Shown here in pieces: positions 24,090 through 35,546 of a stretch of DNA of 64,000 bases. Numbering within the stretch: the first letter of the stretch is position 1; each line of letters begins with the position of its first letter. A program made the translations under genes and the position numbers. The stretch comes from Sipunculus nudus (Eukaryota > Annelida > Sipuncula > Golfingiida > Sipunculidae): contig CM049314.1 of NCBI GenBank assembly GCA_026874595.1, forward strand, positions 14,624,729 to 14,688,728, given 5' to 3'. The notes below the pieces were generated by a model, which did no database searches, was not told the origin of the DNA, and was given only the letters and a program-made list of their open reading frames with translations.

Positions 24090-27000
24090 GGCAATATGTC
24101 TCCATGAAAAATATTTTATGAAAGATAAAATATCAATGATTTCTTCGGAAACTATATCATATGCTATGAGACATGTAAACATTCGTACTAATATCAAATA
24201 AAGTGAGAATCCTAGCATCACATTGAAGCCCTCACCGTTTGAGCCAAGTTCCTATGTATTTTTCGGAGAGTCCCATTTGATAGATGGCTGCGGTATCAAT
24301 GAAGTTTCCCCCGAGCTCAGCGAAGCGCGTGAGGATGGCGTGTGTGGAGGCCTCGTCCTGGGTGTCGGGGCGGGTCATCTGAAACAATGTCAGAAGTGTT
24401 AGTGCAAGTCAGTCTGCTAGTTCTACACTAACCCCATGTGTCCCAGTGAAAATATGTGTTCCATACTCCATTTTGTAAAGCTGTGTTTCCATAAAATGTT
24501 ATATACTGGAAAAAAATAAAAATATGTTTTCATGTGCGCGAATATGTGTTTATGCCAGGACAATAGTATATTCTACCAGTACCATTTGGTGCTCATCCAT
24601 GGCGATCATCCTTTAAACTTTAATTTTCTCACACATTATGTAACTAAAGCTGAAGGAACCAACGGCCTGGTATAAGGTGTGATGTTTCATAACAAACAAC
24701 AACACTTATACATTGCAACCCTCTGGTACTTCTGAAACTTGTAGCTAAATGACTTGTAGCTAAATGTAGCTTGTCACAGTTGGCAGCCTCATTTTAATTG
24801 TTACATTTTTTTAGAATATTTAAGACACAAGGCAACCAACCAGGAGCTTTAAATTATAGTTGTTTGGGCATGTGACCAATGACCTTGACCTTCCAAATTA
24901 GGGTAATTTTGTTGTAAAACATAGATTGTTTACTCATTGATATTGATTTTATTGCATTACTGTAATATCTTATAAGGTACGGCTTCAGTTGCATTAAAGT
25001 TCATAAGGCCTGTCCCAATTCCTTCATTGCAGCATACCATTTGGAATTGATTTGTCAGTTTATGAAAATATTGCCAACTTTAAATGGACACCCCACCGTG
25101 GAACAGGCTAAAGCAGAAGTATATATAGTTATTAAATATATCCAGCATGCAGGTCCTCCTGTGAAAGACATCGATTCTGACGTAATATCACTAGGTTTTC
25201 TGAATCTCTCTCGGTAGGTCTGGCGCACAACATTCGCTTCAATGGAAATTCCTCAAATGACGTCACGACCTGAGGACATCGCTGTGGTTACAGCACCTGC
25301 CTAATAAAGCAAAGCCAGCATGCTGAAGAAACAGGCGTGTTCAGTGATAGTCTGTGAAGAAATTGGCCGAATTTACGAATGACAGAGCAAGGGGACAAGC
25401 ATTAAACTGACACGAAGGCACTTAAAAAAGTCAATATTAGCACTTACTTAACTCAAAGAATAATAAAACTCTTGAAAAGACTATTCTGTTTTAAAACTAA
25501 ATTGCTGAATAGCTAATTGCATTTGAAAAAAAAGATTACACTTGCGTAAGTTCCAAAACCGAAGTTATTCCATAAGAAAATAAACGAAAAGTAAAATCGG
25601 AACGATGGGTTTGAACCAATGATGATTATACTAAACCTCAATGTTAAAAATGAAATACATCAAGAAAACCAAAGGCTCAAAAATTCAGTCATAAAATATG
25701 ATACACAATGCTTTTCATTATGCAGAGGGGAAATTTAGAGGGAGCAGTGACACCCCCCTTTCTCCTACGTAAACATGTGAAATTAGAAATAAAATCACTC
25801 TAAACTATACCGAAAAAAAAAATTGCCTGAACCTGCGTCTCGCGCTGTTTACTTCCCTTAATAAGAGCGGGACTCGCATATTAATCACTCTTACGATCTC
25901 ACATGAGAGTCAGAGGGTCAAAGGTCAGGGGTTCAGGTCAAATTCATTCTAACATTTGTTTCAAATGACAAACTAGATAAAATTATTCCATATTTTCACA
26001 TAAATTACCAATTTAAGGAAAATTATTATATCTCCCCTATTGGAGAGAATGTTGAAGTTTACGGAGCATAGGTCAAATTCGTGCGTATAATAATGCATGC
26101 CGGTGTTCTCAATGGTCATATATACTTCCAATGTCATGTATGAAAATAAAGCGCATTAATCCGAGTATTTTTCTAAATACTTTAAATGATTTTTCTTTCA
26201 GCTTCCTCTAGGCTTAAGATGCGTTTACCAGGCGCGTAATGCGGTAATTTGTATGCGATGTGCAAAAAAAACCCTTCTCACGCATTAGTTTTATTTTTGT
26301 TAGGCAGCTTACCAGGCCAGGGGTATCCGGTATGCGGAATGTGGTATGATAAAATGGAATTCTCATTGGAGAACTGGATCCGCATACCACCCGCGGTATA
26401 GGGCATATACATACATGGTTTACCATATATGAACGACCCATGAATGTAGCGCGATCTAGCGGTATTTGGCATTATCTGCCCATATGTGTTTTACCGCCCG
26501 CCAATAAGTGCCCCGGACATTAAATATCGCATGATGCATACTGCGTTCTGCTGTGGCAATCCGCATACCAAGCGCCCATTAAACGCATCTTTCAGCTTGG
26601 TTTGCGTTATGCGGTATGCAGTAAAGATATATTTTATTTCGCTCCATTTATTTAATCGTCAACCAACTATTTGTCCAGTAGTATGCGGTATGCAGAACGC
26701 GAAAAACGAGACACACGATGAAATGGAATTCTCCATGGAGAACGTGATCCACTCACCGTGCGCAATATTGTGACCACTGGACCTGGTTATTGCGTATTTG
26801 ACCTACCAATTCAATGTGACCTAACACATACTGACATCGCCGTTAGCATATGGCGGCATTTTATCTTCTTACTCATAACACCCCCCCCCCCCCCCCCCCG
26901 AATGCCCCTCGCTAATTTGTACTGTTACAGGTGGTCTTTTTATTGTGTGACACGGGCGTAACTCGTGTTGTAGTTGCACTCTCAGTTTAATCCGTACTGG

Positions 27001-29131
27001 TTGAACTCTCGTTGTCATGCTAGCTTGGGGCTTTCTCGCCAGGCCGAGCCGGGTCGGGCTCACGTGTAGACCCTGGTATGTAGAGACACAGCGATGTCCT
27101 TCTAGATGATTCCTGTAACGCGTGTTTACTGTGTATCACGTTAGATCCTTTAAACTGTTCGAGAAGTGGGAAGTTCTCGGCTTGGGGCGAGAAGTTATGA
27201 ATAGGGGGCTGTGTTTTAAAGCAGAGAGAGAGGTGAGAGGATATTCCAGCGGACACAGACGGGTGGGACATATCCGATTATCCAGTAATTTCAGGGATTC
27301 TACTATTACTAACGCTGTACAATTTAGTGCTGCCTGTCACAAGTTTACTTTCTGGATCGTTACAAGAGCTTTACATTGGACTGTTATTCTCCGAGAAAAT
27401 TCCTGTGAACTGTTCGCTGGCTTATACATTTTAAAGGACTTATCGTTGTGACAGTGGTGGTAGGCCTATCCGGGTACTGTGCACTTTGTTTATTCTACTG
27501 TGTGATTGTATTGATTTGTTGTTATACTATTGTTATACGGTGTAATTGTTTTGATTTAGTGTATTGTAAAGTTAGGGTTGTTTTAAAATAAATTATAGTT
27601 ATTTGTTAACAAAAAAACACTGACTTCTTTATTCATTTCCCTAGACATTTCACTCCGCCTAGTTTTATAAAATCTAATTTTTTTTATCCCCATGACAAAA
27701 TTTATGTTCATCACGCATACGTGATCTGTTGATATTAGGTTCCGTAACAGTACCGTTTTCCGCGTTCCGCTGCCACAAACAACATGCCGCATTACGAGCC
27801 CAAAATGAGTGCAGCTTTATACTAACAGGTTCAGTGATGGCTTTTTAAACATTGACATGCTGCAATAGTTAGAGTAAACAATTCTTCGTGTGTTTATTTA
27901 ATTTAGTAAATAAAAGATAAAGTTTTCACGAATCTGCAAGGACGTTTACATATACGTTATTAATATTATATCTAATGCTTTTACTCCACCAGTCGCTTTG
28001 CATAAAACTTAGTCTCCCTTAGTCCTTCTATGGTGCATCACGGTTCAGCCACGGAATGAAACTTGCGTTGCCGTTAGAGGTTGTGATGAAATTAAACACC
28101 GCTTTTCGCGACGTTCCTGGGCCGTTCTTCTAACGGTATTTCACGATCATTTACGTAACTACTACGGTTATTACCACGTTCTGCCACGGAAAAACGTGGT
28201 TTACCTGGGAGAACGTAAATTTATTATATACCTGGTATGTGAAAAGGTTCATTTTAGTGCTTATTAATGAATGTTGTGCAGCAGATTTAGGTTAGAGGGA
28301 CGTATTTCAAAGCTCTATATATTTTATCATATAATATGCACTGATTGACAGCTCGAGGAAAATATTTTCCATCGAGTGTTTGGTATTATGTATTACATCA
28401 TATTCAAGATCAACCCCTGAAAGTTTATTTTTAGTCCAGAAAAACCCACCTGCCGAGCCATGCACAAACCATCATCACTGACACATTCAATCGCCTCAAA
28501 CAGTACTAAAAAGTATGGCTACCTCTGGGGAAAAATATTATTAAAAGTCATCTGTCTCGGACAATCTGGAACCAATATATTTTCCTCATACATTTAATGC
28601 CTTAAATTCTCTGCTGCCCTTCATTATATTTGCCTGCTTAATCTTGACGCCACACAATGGGCCGACCTTGACGAGAACCGGAAACCAGTCAATCTAACCT
28701 TTACGGTTGTGCATCTAGGTATTACTCAAATTGACCAACAAAAGAGATTAATGACACACAGTCAAATAAAGTATACCATGTCAGATAAAATCTTTAAACA
28801 ACTTTCTCGGTAGGCCTTAACTCGAGACCATGGAGACACTCAATGTATGTTACTGTATTCTCTAATTTTCAAAGTGTTATTTACAAAAAGAGATCTATCT
28901 CAAGGAAAGCAGTATTTCATGGGATAACTGCGAATATTAAGAAATCAGTGCAGTGAGGATGCCAAAATTATGCCTCCTCCACTCCCGACTCCCCTGATAT
29001 TCACCTAGGCTACCTCGACCTCTTACCTTCGGGTTGGTCACTGCACCGAAGCTATTTCCTCCGATGCAGATATTGGACACCTCAAGTCCACTGCGTCCCA
29101 GTTTGTTATAACTGACCAGCCGTGTAGCCAT
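16508..29131 (-). CDS. Aldo-keto reductase, NADPH-dependent type, 366 aa, seven coding exons
   Basis: Exons in transcript order are 29131-29027, 24378-24236, 23538-23376, 22223-22050, 20819-20722, 20037-19856 and 16743-16508, all minus strand. They sum to 1,101 nt (367 codons with TAA). All introns are GT-AG and every junction keeps frame. Features: the N-terminal [15 protein letters not shown] strand; FIDTAAIY with Asp63 and Tyr68; VIATK with Lys94; LLQIHGWD with His139; [10 protein letters not shown] at 171-180; and the C-terminal cofactor segment [13 protein letters not shown] at 310-322. The full AKR catalytic tetrad is present, and the length matches bacterial-YajO-like animal AKRs. Expected role: cytosolic reduction of aldehydes or ketones with NADPH. 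The substrate cannot be read from sequence. Oddity: the usual W/Y-S-P-L before KGG reads FQAL (223-226). Confidence 0.92.
16744..19855 (-). other. Aldo-keto reductase intron 6 (3.1 kb)
   Basis: Contains two poly-G runs (17869-17892, 18303-18315) and a GC-richer stretch at 17400-17740 ending in a donor-like acag|gtatgt on the plus strand, which is unassigned. No reductase coding sequence is missing. Confidence 0.7.
17869..17892. repeat. Poly-G run of 24
   Basis: An uninterrupted G24 homopolymer inside the reductase intron, the longest of about a dozen such runs in the window. Confidence 0.95.
19856..20037 (-). CDS. Aldo-keto reductase exon 6
   Basis: 182 nt after acceptor atgttag. Encodes [19 protein letters not shown] and the variable loop before helix 7. 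Ends in phase 1 at aacag|gtaagc. Confidence 0.88.
20671..20712. repeat. (TATTA)n pentanucleotide repeat
   Basis: Repeated tatta pentamers directly 3' of reductase exon 5 (minus strand sense). Confidence 0.85.
20722..20819 (-). CDS. Aldo-keto reductase exon 5 (short)
   Basis: 98 nt, found by requiring the missing segment of the fold between exons 4 and 6. The acceptor is ttttttttcag|tg. It encodes [18 protein letters not shown] and [13 protein letters not shown], with donor aaagg|gtgaac. It starts in phase 0 and ends in phase 2, exactly as its neighbours require. Confidence 0.88.
22050..22223 (-). CDS. Aldo-keto reductase exon 4 (catalytic His139)
   Basis: 174 nt, phase 0-0, after acceptor gtactag. 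Encodes [29 protein letters not shown] and WQLQKIV. Donor: tttcag|gtaatg. Confidence 0.9.
22262..22322. repeat. (TA)n microsatellite
   Basis: TA dinucleotide tract with two g interruptions, in reductase intron 3. Confidence 0.9.
23376..23538 (-). CDS. Aldo-keto reductase exon 3 (catalytic Lys94)
   Basis: 163 nt after acceptor tgtttcag. Encodes [28 protein letters not shown] and TYIDLLQ. Ends in phase 0 at ctacag|gtggcc. Confidence 0.9.
23977..24084. repeat. (ATT)n followed by (TA)n microsatellites
   Basis: About ten ATT triplets pass into TA tracts in reductase intron 2. Confidence 0.9.
24236..24378 (-). CDS. Aldo-keto reductase exon 2 (catalytic Asp63 and Tyr68)
   Basis: 143 nt after acceptor tgtttcag, starting ATGACCCGCC. 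Contains [14 protein letters not shown] and [10 protein letters not shown]. Ends in phase 2 at aacg|gtgagg. Confidence 0.9.
26216..26760. repeat. Dispersed repeat region rich in ATGCGGTATGC motifs
   Basis: atgcggtatgc or close variants occur near 26331, 26612 and 26682. The block aatggaattctc..ggagaac..gatcc occurs twice, at about 26354 and 26720. A related cgtaatgcgg motif starts the region, and its reverse complement appears near 27785. This looks like a degraded non-autonomous DNA transposon. No family is recognised. Confidence 0.4.
26946..27620 (+). mobile_element. Possible solo LTR
   Basis: A ~670-bp non-coding block starting tgtgacacgggcg and ending gttaacaaaaaaaca, with an aataaa near 27590. 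TG...CA ends and a late poly(A) signal fit an LTR, but no second copy, primer-binding site or convincing target duplication is visible. Confidence 0.25.
29027..29131 (-). CDS. Aldo-keto reductase exon 1
   Basis: 35 codons starting at ATG (29131-29129). A TTG-preceded extension upstream lacks an ATG and is not used. It encodes [19 protein letters not shown] and ends in phase 0 at aag|gtaaga. Confidence 0.88.
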
Positions 29132-30865
29132 CGTTGATTTCAAGAAAAAGCAAGACGGAGTTAGAATCTATGTTCTCTTGACCAAAACTCTGATAACGTC
29201 ATATAATGTATAATGAAATGGTATACCCGCAATGAAGGGCTATATGAAAAGCTCCATATTCAAGTTAAAGAGTGCTTGGAGCTTTGCAATACCCCCATAC
29301 AGTTATAGATACATACACGGTTACAAAGTGCAACGTACAAGGGAGCAAGCCAAACCAACATATGTAACACTACCTTGATTTTTATAAGTATAGTACGTGT
29401 TTGGTATTAAATGTAAGAGCGTAGCGCGTGACCCTGCATATCCATGCAGCTTGGATTGCGTTTTCTCTGGCGATGCTGGTATAGTCTATGCATCTAAACA
29501 GAGTTGGGTCATTGAAGCCATCTTTTTACACAATCGGCAATGTCACGATCACATATATTTCTAGTTATGCATTTACTGCTCTTATAAAAGACCCAAACGC
29601 TTAATAATGTATCTGGTGATGCAGGCAAATAGACGCCTTGATACTTTGATGTGCAGATACCTTATTATTCAAATGGATAGGAAACAAATAAGACTTACAT
29701 AGATAATTGACAACTACACGAATAACAGCTTAATATCTCTCAATATCTGAAACATAAGCCAGCACCAGGGTAATAACTTCGGACTCCAGTGCTGGTTTAA
29801 TTTACTCGGACTTGAGCGTTCGACGACTCTCCCCTCAGCACTATGGTCCAAAGCGCATAAAGAACGGGTGTTTACCTGGCGGGACGACGCGGTAGGTCTG
29901 GGGTCTAAAGGAGTTTTTTGGAGACGCAACGTTATCTCTGTATATAAAATGACAACACGGAAGCCACGGATCAAAGCCGGGTTAAAGAAACCGGATCCTA
30001 TGGATTAGGAAAACAGGGAATTCGAATTTTAAAAGCGTATTTTCCTGAAAAAGCAGTTGTCTGCTCAATGACAGAATTCATCGCTGAAGTTTTAGCATTG
30101 ACAAAAAGAATTTTACAATTAATTAATAGACTTTCATGAAACTTAAAAAGTATGATAATTATGATGGGGTCCGAGTTCTGCGCTACACGGAATGGCACAG
30201 AGAATGAAATAACGGGCATGCGTCACTCCCATCAGAGTTCCTGTTTTTCATGCTGACACACATGGTTTTTTTTTCTGTACATACGCCCATATGATTGGTA
30301 TCATTACCAATGAAATAACATTACCAAGCTAGATAATGTAAAATATTAGAATAACTAGATTATGAGTAATAGGGTCATTCGGTCCAATTCGGCACTGCCC
30401 CAATCGTGAGTCATTTATACTCGGCTTTCCTGCGTAACGTTTTTTCGCCGTTATAAACCCAACATAGGCCAAGGATGGCCGTTTGTACGAAAACGCATTC
30501 AGTTTTGCTCGCAAAGCCATAAATTTTCAATAGAGTTAAAGAAACCATGGAATTTGTGAAATGAATAATTAGAAATTCGACTGTATTTCATGCACCGTCG
30601 GTCATTTGCCACAGTGGATTAGGCTGCAGTTCACACAGGATATTGTTATGCTTTGAATTTCCGCCAAGTTAGAAGGTCTAAATATAGATTGCATTTTATT
30701 TGTTTTTAATATTTAATTTCGTCCGAAAACGTTGTTAGCCTGTCCGGAAATTTTAGAGCTGACAGAGTCAGAAATACCAAGCTTTTGTTGATATCTACAA
30801 TTTTTGAAACATTGGGGTTTCCTGTTGATGATGACATTACAGGACTTTAAGTTATCACACAACAA

Positions 30866-30870
<5 letters not shown>

Positions 30871-30912
<42 letters not shown>

Positions 30913-30918
30913 ATACTG

Positions 30919-30979
<61 letters not shown>
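30871..30979. repeat. Double (TA)n microsatellite
   Basis: Two long TA tracts separated by agatactgaat. Confidence 0.9.
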
Positions 30980-30983
<4 letters not shown>

Positions 30984-31033
30984 TATATTAAAAAAGAGAT
31001 ATAGCCACATGAGATGATGTTCCATCACAAATT

Positions 31034-31115
31034 TTAGTTTCCGGTATTGACAGTAGAGGTCGCAAGTGAAGCGTCCAGCAGACACACTTGCCACCAAACC
31101 TAGGAGCAATAGCAT
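31034..31115 (-). CDS. Possible signal-peptide exon (isolated, low confidence)
   Basis: An ATG (31115-31113) opens a frame with a typical short signal sequence, MLLLLGLVASVSAG, followed by RFTCDLYCQYRKL. A plausible acceptor (cacttttcag) lies about 20 nt upstream. No convincing donor or downstream exon was found before the (TA)n tract, so this may be chance. Confidence 0.2.
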
Positions 31116-32158
31116 ATTCGAATTATACAAGACAACTGAAAAGTGTGAAATTGACACACTCATGCTATTAGGGAAAAGGGTTCTGTAGGTCTGCTACACA
31201 AACCTTCCTTTCTTGCTCATATAAGTGAGCAAAAAAATATTACAAATAGTGCTACACGTTAGCAACTTAGCACCAGTTCAACTTATCTGATCACATTCTA
31301 AACGGACCACGGATTTCTGCATTCTCATCTCTCCAGATTTCATGCTTCATAATTTAAACAGCTGTTCCTTGGTCTACACGAGACACCTTGCTTTACAAAT
31401 CATATCCACTCATACAAGCTCATATCTGTCTTAAGTAGGCATCATCTCACCTGCCATTCATTCGTGTTATTCTTGTATTGTCGGAGTGGGTATGACGTTT
31501 GCATTCAGTGTAGTGAAGCATGTGATCACCAGATGTCGTGATAAGGTAAATTCATGCGCTTTTTTATTTGGAGTTCTCCCAAAAGAAGGCGCTGTGGGCA
31601 CAGGGCCGTAAATATGACGATCTGACGATGTCAAGTTTTGCAATACAATTATACGTACATACATACACACACATACATAGACACATACATATTCATATAG
31701 CAGTTAAACAACCACAGTCCACCCATACATTTATAGCGGGGGGGGGGGGGGGGGGCGTTACAATATATTTACTTGATACTGAGAGGTAAATCGGCTGTTC
31801 TTAACAAAATATGGATATAATTCATTGTTTTCATTGTATTGTTTACCAACAAAAGGTACAAACAAATATTACCTGCGTTTATATTGATCAAGAAAACATG
31901 AAACAAGCAGAACGAGAGGATACTTTATTGTATAAATATTTTTTGACGACCATGGAAATAAAACAAGGTGAGTTGCATCACGCACGTCCATTTTGCTCCC
32001 CCCCCCCCCCCCATCAGTCGCTATAGGTATTCCTTTAAAAAATAAAAAATATGTGCTCTTTTCCCTGTTAAGCGAAACATATTTGTTATTTTCATGTGGT
32101 AACGGAAGATTTTGCGTTTTTTTTATAGAAAATTTGTTAATCATTGAAGTAACCAGGT

Positions 32159-32162
<4 letters not shown>

Positions 32163-32206
<44 letters not shown>
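32163..32206. repeat. (TA)n microsatellite
   Basis: Pure TA tract of about 44 bp. Confidence 0.9.
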
Positions 32207-32211
<5 letters not shown>

Positions 32212-33282
32212 ATAAATTGCAAGCGGTTTCATTGTTTTGTGGCTAAAGGTGTGTGTGGTTAGTAAAGGGATTGCAGGCTAACAGGACTAATGGTATATTA
32301 TAAATTAATGATTTATGTTATTTTAACAACAACGGCCGATTACAAATATAATTACTCTCCTCCTCGGCTCCGATTGTAATAAAAATTCACTTAAAAAACA
32401 CTTTAAGGGCTGTCAAAATTTATTATTCTATTATTACGTACAACTAAACTTCCTCTTGTCTCTGTCTGTAATTAACTGTGTCAAACTCCATATACTTAAC
32501 ATAACGATTCTTAATTTTTTTATAACTGGCAGGATACTTCAGGGTTAGTACGAACGCAACCGCTTTCGAGCCTCAAAATGACGAGATTTCAATATAACTC
32601 AATGATTCAGTCTAATGTCTCAGGTAAATTGTGAATTGTATAAATCTCAAAATGTTTAGAAATAAACGACACAGATATGAACATAATCAATCTTTAACCA
32701 AATTTAAAAATTATATATACTATATCCAATCTTGCAGAGTGCCAATGCACTATATAATACAAATAAGCTTTGAAAAAAATATTTGAAAATGAGTGGATAT
32801 CATTTATAAAAAAACGCCATTAATCATTCACATTTAGGGTGTATTAATCATGATAATTGTGGCAATTTTAATTTGAAAAAGTGATGAGACAATAATATAG
32901 ATTTTCTGTTTTTTAATTGTCTTGTTATTCGGCCTTCCAAATTATATCTTGGTGTTGGAAAGACTATAATGCACCTTTGGAAAGCCTTTTTTTATGATAG
33001 ACAGATCTTGTTAGAGGACGGGAGGGGATGCTGCGTAATAATTGCACCAAACTGTTGTTGTCGTCTGCGATGACTGCCGCGTCACGTGATCGACACACAT
33101 ATCCCGCAGTGAGAAACCGCGCTCGCTCCTATTGGCGCGACCCACACTAGTTGGCAGACGGGGGCAATGTACCATGTCGCATGTTAATGAGTTCTAAGAA
33201 TTTGTTGATACACATCTTGTATTGTCCAATAATATGAGTCTGGCGTTTTTTTGCCCAGGTATTGAATACTTCCCAACTGCCT

Positions 33283-33288
33283 TATAAA
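33283..33288 (+). promoter_or_regulatory. TATA box, candidate deiodinase promoter
   Basis: TATAAA in a cttataaagccc context. The 200 bp upstream are GC-richer, with cacgtg near 33084, an inverted CCAAT (attgg) near 33130, and gcgcg elements. It sits about 100 nt before a strong donor at 33389, consistent with a short first exon. Confidence 0.45.
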
Positions 33289-33312
33289 GCCCTAAACACT
33301 CCCAATAGTCCG

Positions 33313-33388
33313 TCATCTGTATGTCTATTGTCAACCCGTACAGTACATGTAATAGAGCGCAGATTGCGATACTCTCATTTTGTGACTG
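33313..33388 (+). other. Probable non-coding first exon of the deiodinase gene
   Basis: The start is estimated about 25-30 nt after the TATA box. The end is set by the consensus donor gactg|gtaagt. Splicing to the acceptor tattcttttcag|at (exon start 34693) would place the ATG 28 nt into exon 2. The link is inferred from splice-site quality and position, not shown by transcript data. Confidence 0.4.
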
Positions 33389-33404
33389 GTAAGTTCTCGT
33401 TTTC

Positions 33405-33407
<3 letters not shown>

Positions 33408-33455
<48 letters not shown>
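33408..33455. repeat. (TA)n microsatellite
   Basis: TA tract immediately 3' of the proposed deiodinase exon 1 donor. Confidence 0.9.
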
Positions 33456-33461
<6 letters not shown>

Positions 33462-34719
33462 CGATTTGTCAAAGTATCATTTACTTTGCTATCTCACGCA
33501 GTTATACAACATTTTTTCACTAAGGGTTTAGGTAGTCTTTTACACAAAGTTCAGTTAATATGCATTTTTTTAAACAAATCAATTTTAGTTAGTCTGCCTT
33601 GGACACTTGAAGTCTATAACATAACTTGAGCAGGCGCCTTGCTTTTCAACCAAATCTGTTACTCTGCTATGCATTTCTGTAACTAACAAACTAGGTGTTA
33701 TGAATAAACTTTGCCTTTTTGCTTCACCGTGGAGTATTGTTGGGATTCAGCGTGAGGGAAAATTAAGAAAAGTATTTTTTTTTGTTCATGTCGACACAAC
33801 ATCAATAATAGCGCTAGGATTCACTCAGTTAATGAGCGGCTACAGTATTTGCTTTGAATGTAATTTTAGTATTTGCATTCGAAACTATGACTATTAAAGT
33901 ATCGCTTGAAGGGCACCGGGATATCCGTGTTACCTGTCGGCAAATATCTCACGTTACCAAAGAGAAGGTTGATAAGATCTTGCTGATATTGTCCTCCTTT
34001 TTTGAGATTGGTCACGTGACCTTCAACATCCAGGGCCCCGGACTTTTTTAAATATCGAACTAAATATGCTTTATCCTTATACATGTGTACATGAGAAGGT
34101 GTTGGAGATATTATATTATATTATATTATATAACATTATATTTTATTTTTTTCGATGAGGATTGGAGAGTATATATATAATAAATAAGGCAAACAAAAAA
34201 TAAGGTTTGGTTCTCAGGCATTTTTTTTCATAAATCAATGCGGCGGGCGTTTTTTTTTTTTTTTTATTTTTAATTTTGTTGATTGTTTCGATAAAAATGT
34301 CAAATGATAAGGGAAAAGCGTGATATTAATTTGCTACACTAGTAAAAACACTACATAAGAAAGGAAATGTTATCAAAATTATATGATTTTATCTTCTTGA
34401 AAGAAATGTCCGAGCGGCTGAAGCTCAAAATTGGTAGGTTTGAAAATCAAAATTAAAACGTTGATGCGGGGTTTAAGATTGAAGCGGACGGTGTCTGAGA
34501 ACCATACTATGTATTTTTTGCCTAACAACAACTATATTAAAGATAAGAAACATATTAGAAAGTCAAATAGTGAGGATCCGGGTATCTTTCTTTAAATTCT
34601 GTCGACATTACTTTATCTGTTTTACTTTCATATATACATTTTTACTGATGGCCTGTATAATGTATGTAACAAAATATGTTTATTCTTTTCAGATAAAAGA
34701 AAAGACCTCGTCGGTTGCC

Positions 34720-35511
34720 ATGGAGCCCCGACAGCTCAGACGTCTGTGTGCCGCTATCTTCCAGTGCGTCCAGCACGTGGTTTTCGCTTCCATAATGAAC
34801 TGCGTGCGCATCCTCAGCCCGGATCGCTTCCTGTCAGTAATGGAGCCAATGCATAAGAAGCTGAGATTTGATCGGTCAAATATGAACATTGAAGACTGGT
34901 CGCTACACCTGGTGTCACTGACAGGCATTAAAACAGTATGTTATTCATATATAAAAAAGGCACTAAATACGAATCCAGAACCAGTGAAGGGTGCACCAGC
35001 AACAGACTTTCCTTTGTTGGACAAAACAGGGACAAAACAAACGAGTCTGATGCAGCTGACGAAGCAGGGGCGCCCTCTGGTGCTCTTCTTTGGAAGCTGC
35101 ACCTGACCCCCGTTTATGGGGAAGTTGGGAGACTTCAGTGATATGGCTCTCGATTTCTCAGACGTTGCAGATTTTGCTGTGGTGTATATACAGGAGGCCC
35201 ATCCAGAGGATGGGTGGAGATTTGACAATAATTATACAGTATATCAGCATAAAACCTTAGAAGACAGACTGGCTGCAGCTAGTTATTTAGAAAAAATGAA
35301 CTTGTCTTGTCCTGTCTACGTTGATACTATGGCCAATACCGGAAGTGACGTATACAGAGCACTTCCGGAAAGGTTGTATGTCATACATAACAATAAAATA
35401 GCCCACCAAGGAATGCCAGGACCATTTGGCGCCATTTCCGCTGACGTTAAGGACTTTCTGACGTCATACGCGGAGAAAGTCAGAAGAAAGCGAGCACCAG
35501 CGGCAATTTAA
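34720..35511 (+). CDS. Iodothyronine deiodinase, selenoprotein (TGA at 35104-35106 = Sec)
   Basis: The start ATG is in a strong gccATGg context. The frame runs 263 residues to TAA (35509-35511), with one internal TGA at codon 129. That codon falls exactly where deiodinases carry selenocysteine: LVLFFGSCT-Sec-PPFM. Read as Sec, the two open halves become one family-length protein. Other hallmarks are a hydrophobic N-terminal segment (about residues 10-32) fitting a single membrane anchor, VYIQEAHPEDGW at 155-166 with the conserved His161, and PERLYVI at 216-222 before the C-terminal thioredoxin-fold strand. Family role: reductive removal of iodine from iodothyronines by a membrane-bound enzyme. 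The actual substrate in this organism is unknown. The coding region has no intron. A SECIS-like hairpin lies at 36141-36181. Subtype (1, 2 or 3) cannot be assigned. Confidence 0.93.
35104..35106 (+). other. Selenocysteine codon (UGA recoding)
   Basis: In-frame TGA between FGSCT and PPFM of the deiodinase active site. Strong downstream homology and the SECIS candidate argue against a real stop or pseudogene. Confidence 0.92.
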
Positions 35512-35528
35512 ACATTATCGGGGCAAGA

Positions 35529-35546
35529 GGGGGGGGGGGGGGGGGG
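35529..35546. repeat. Poly-G run of 18 in the deiodinase 3' UTR
   Basis: G18 begins 18 nt after the stop codon. Confidence 0.9.

Larger units (their letters stand above)
24379..29026 (-). other. Aldo-keto reductase intron 1 (4.6 kb), repeat-bearing
   Basis: Holds an ATGCGGTATGC-rich repeat region (26216-26760), a poly-C run (26881-26899), a possible LTR-like segment (26946-27620) and AT-rich sequence. No exon that would extend the reductase was found. Exons 1 and 2 already join in phase 0. Confidence 0.75.
29132..33282. other. Intergenic region between divergent reductase and deiodinase genes
   Basis: Promoters of both genes should lie at its ends. The interior has (TA)n at 30871-30979 and 32163-32206, a poly-G run (31738-31755), a poly-C run (31998-32012), and one signal-peptide-like frame (31034-31115, minus). 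No complete gene is supported. Confidence 0.6.

Noticed and set aside
27122-27451. 110-codon plus-strand frame
   Set aside because: Lies inside the LTR-like or repeat region of the reductase intron, with no recognisable domain.
34405-34500. tRNA-like segment (gtccgagcggctgaag)
   Set aside because: The A-box-like start is not followed by a proper B box or a foldable cloverleaf.
34570-34719. N-terminal extension of the deiodinase from an upstream in-frame start
   Set aside because: The segment looks like an intron end (tattcttttcag acceptor at 34692), and the ATG at 34720 has a strong context.
34941-35228. Antisense frames over the deiodinase
   Set aside because: Shadow of the sense CDS. No features of their own.
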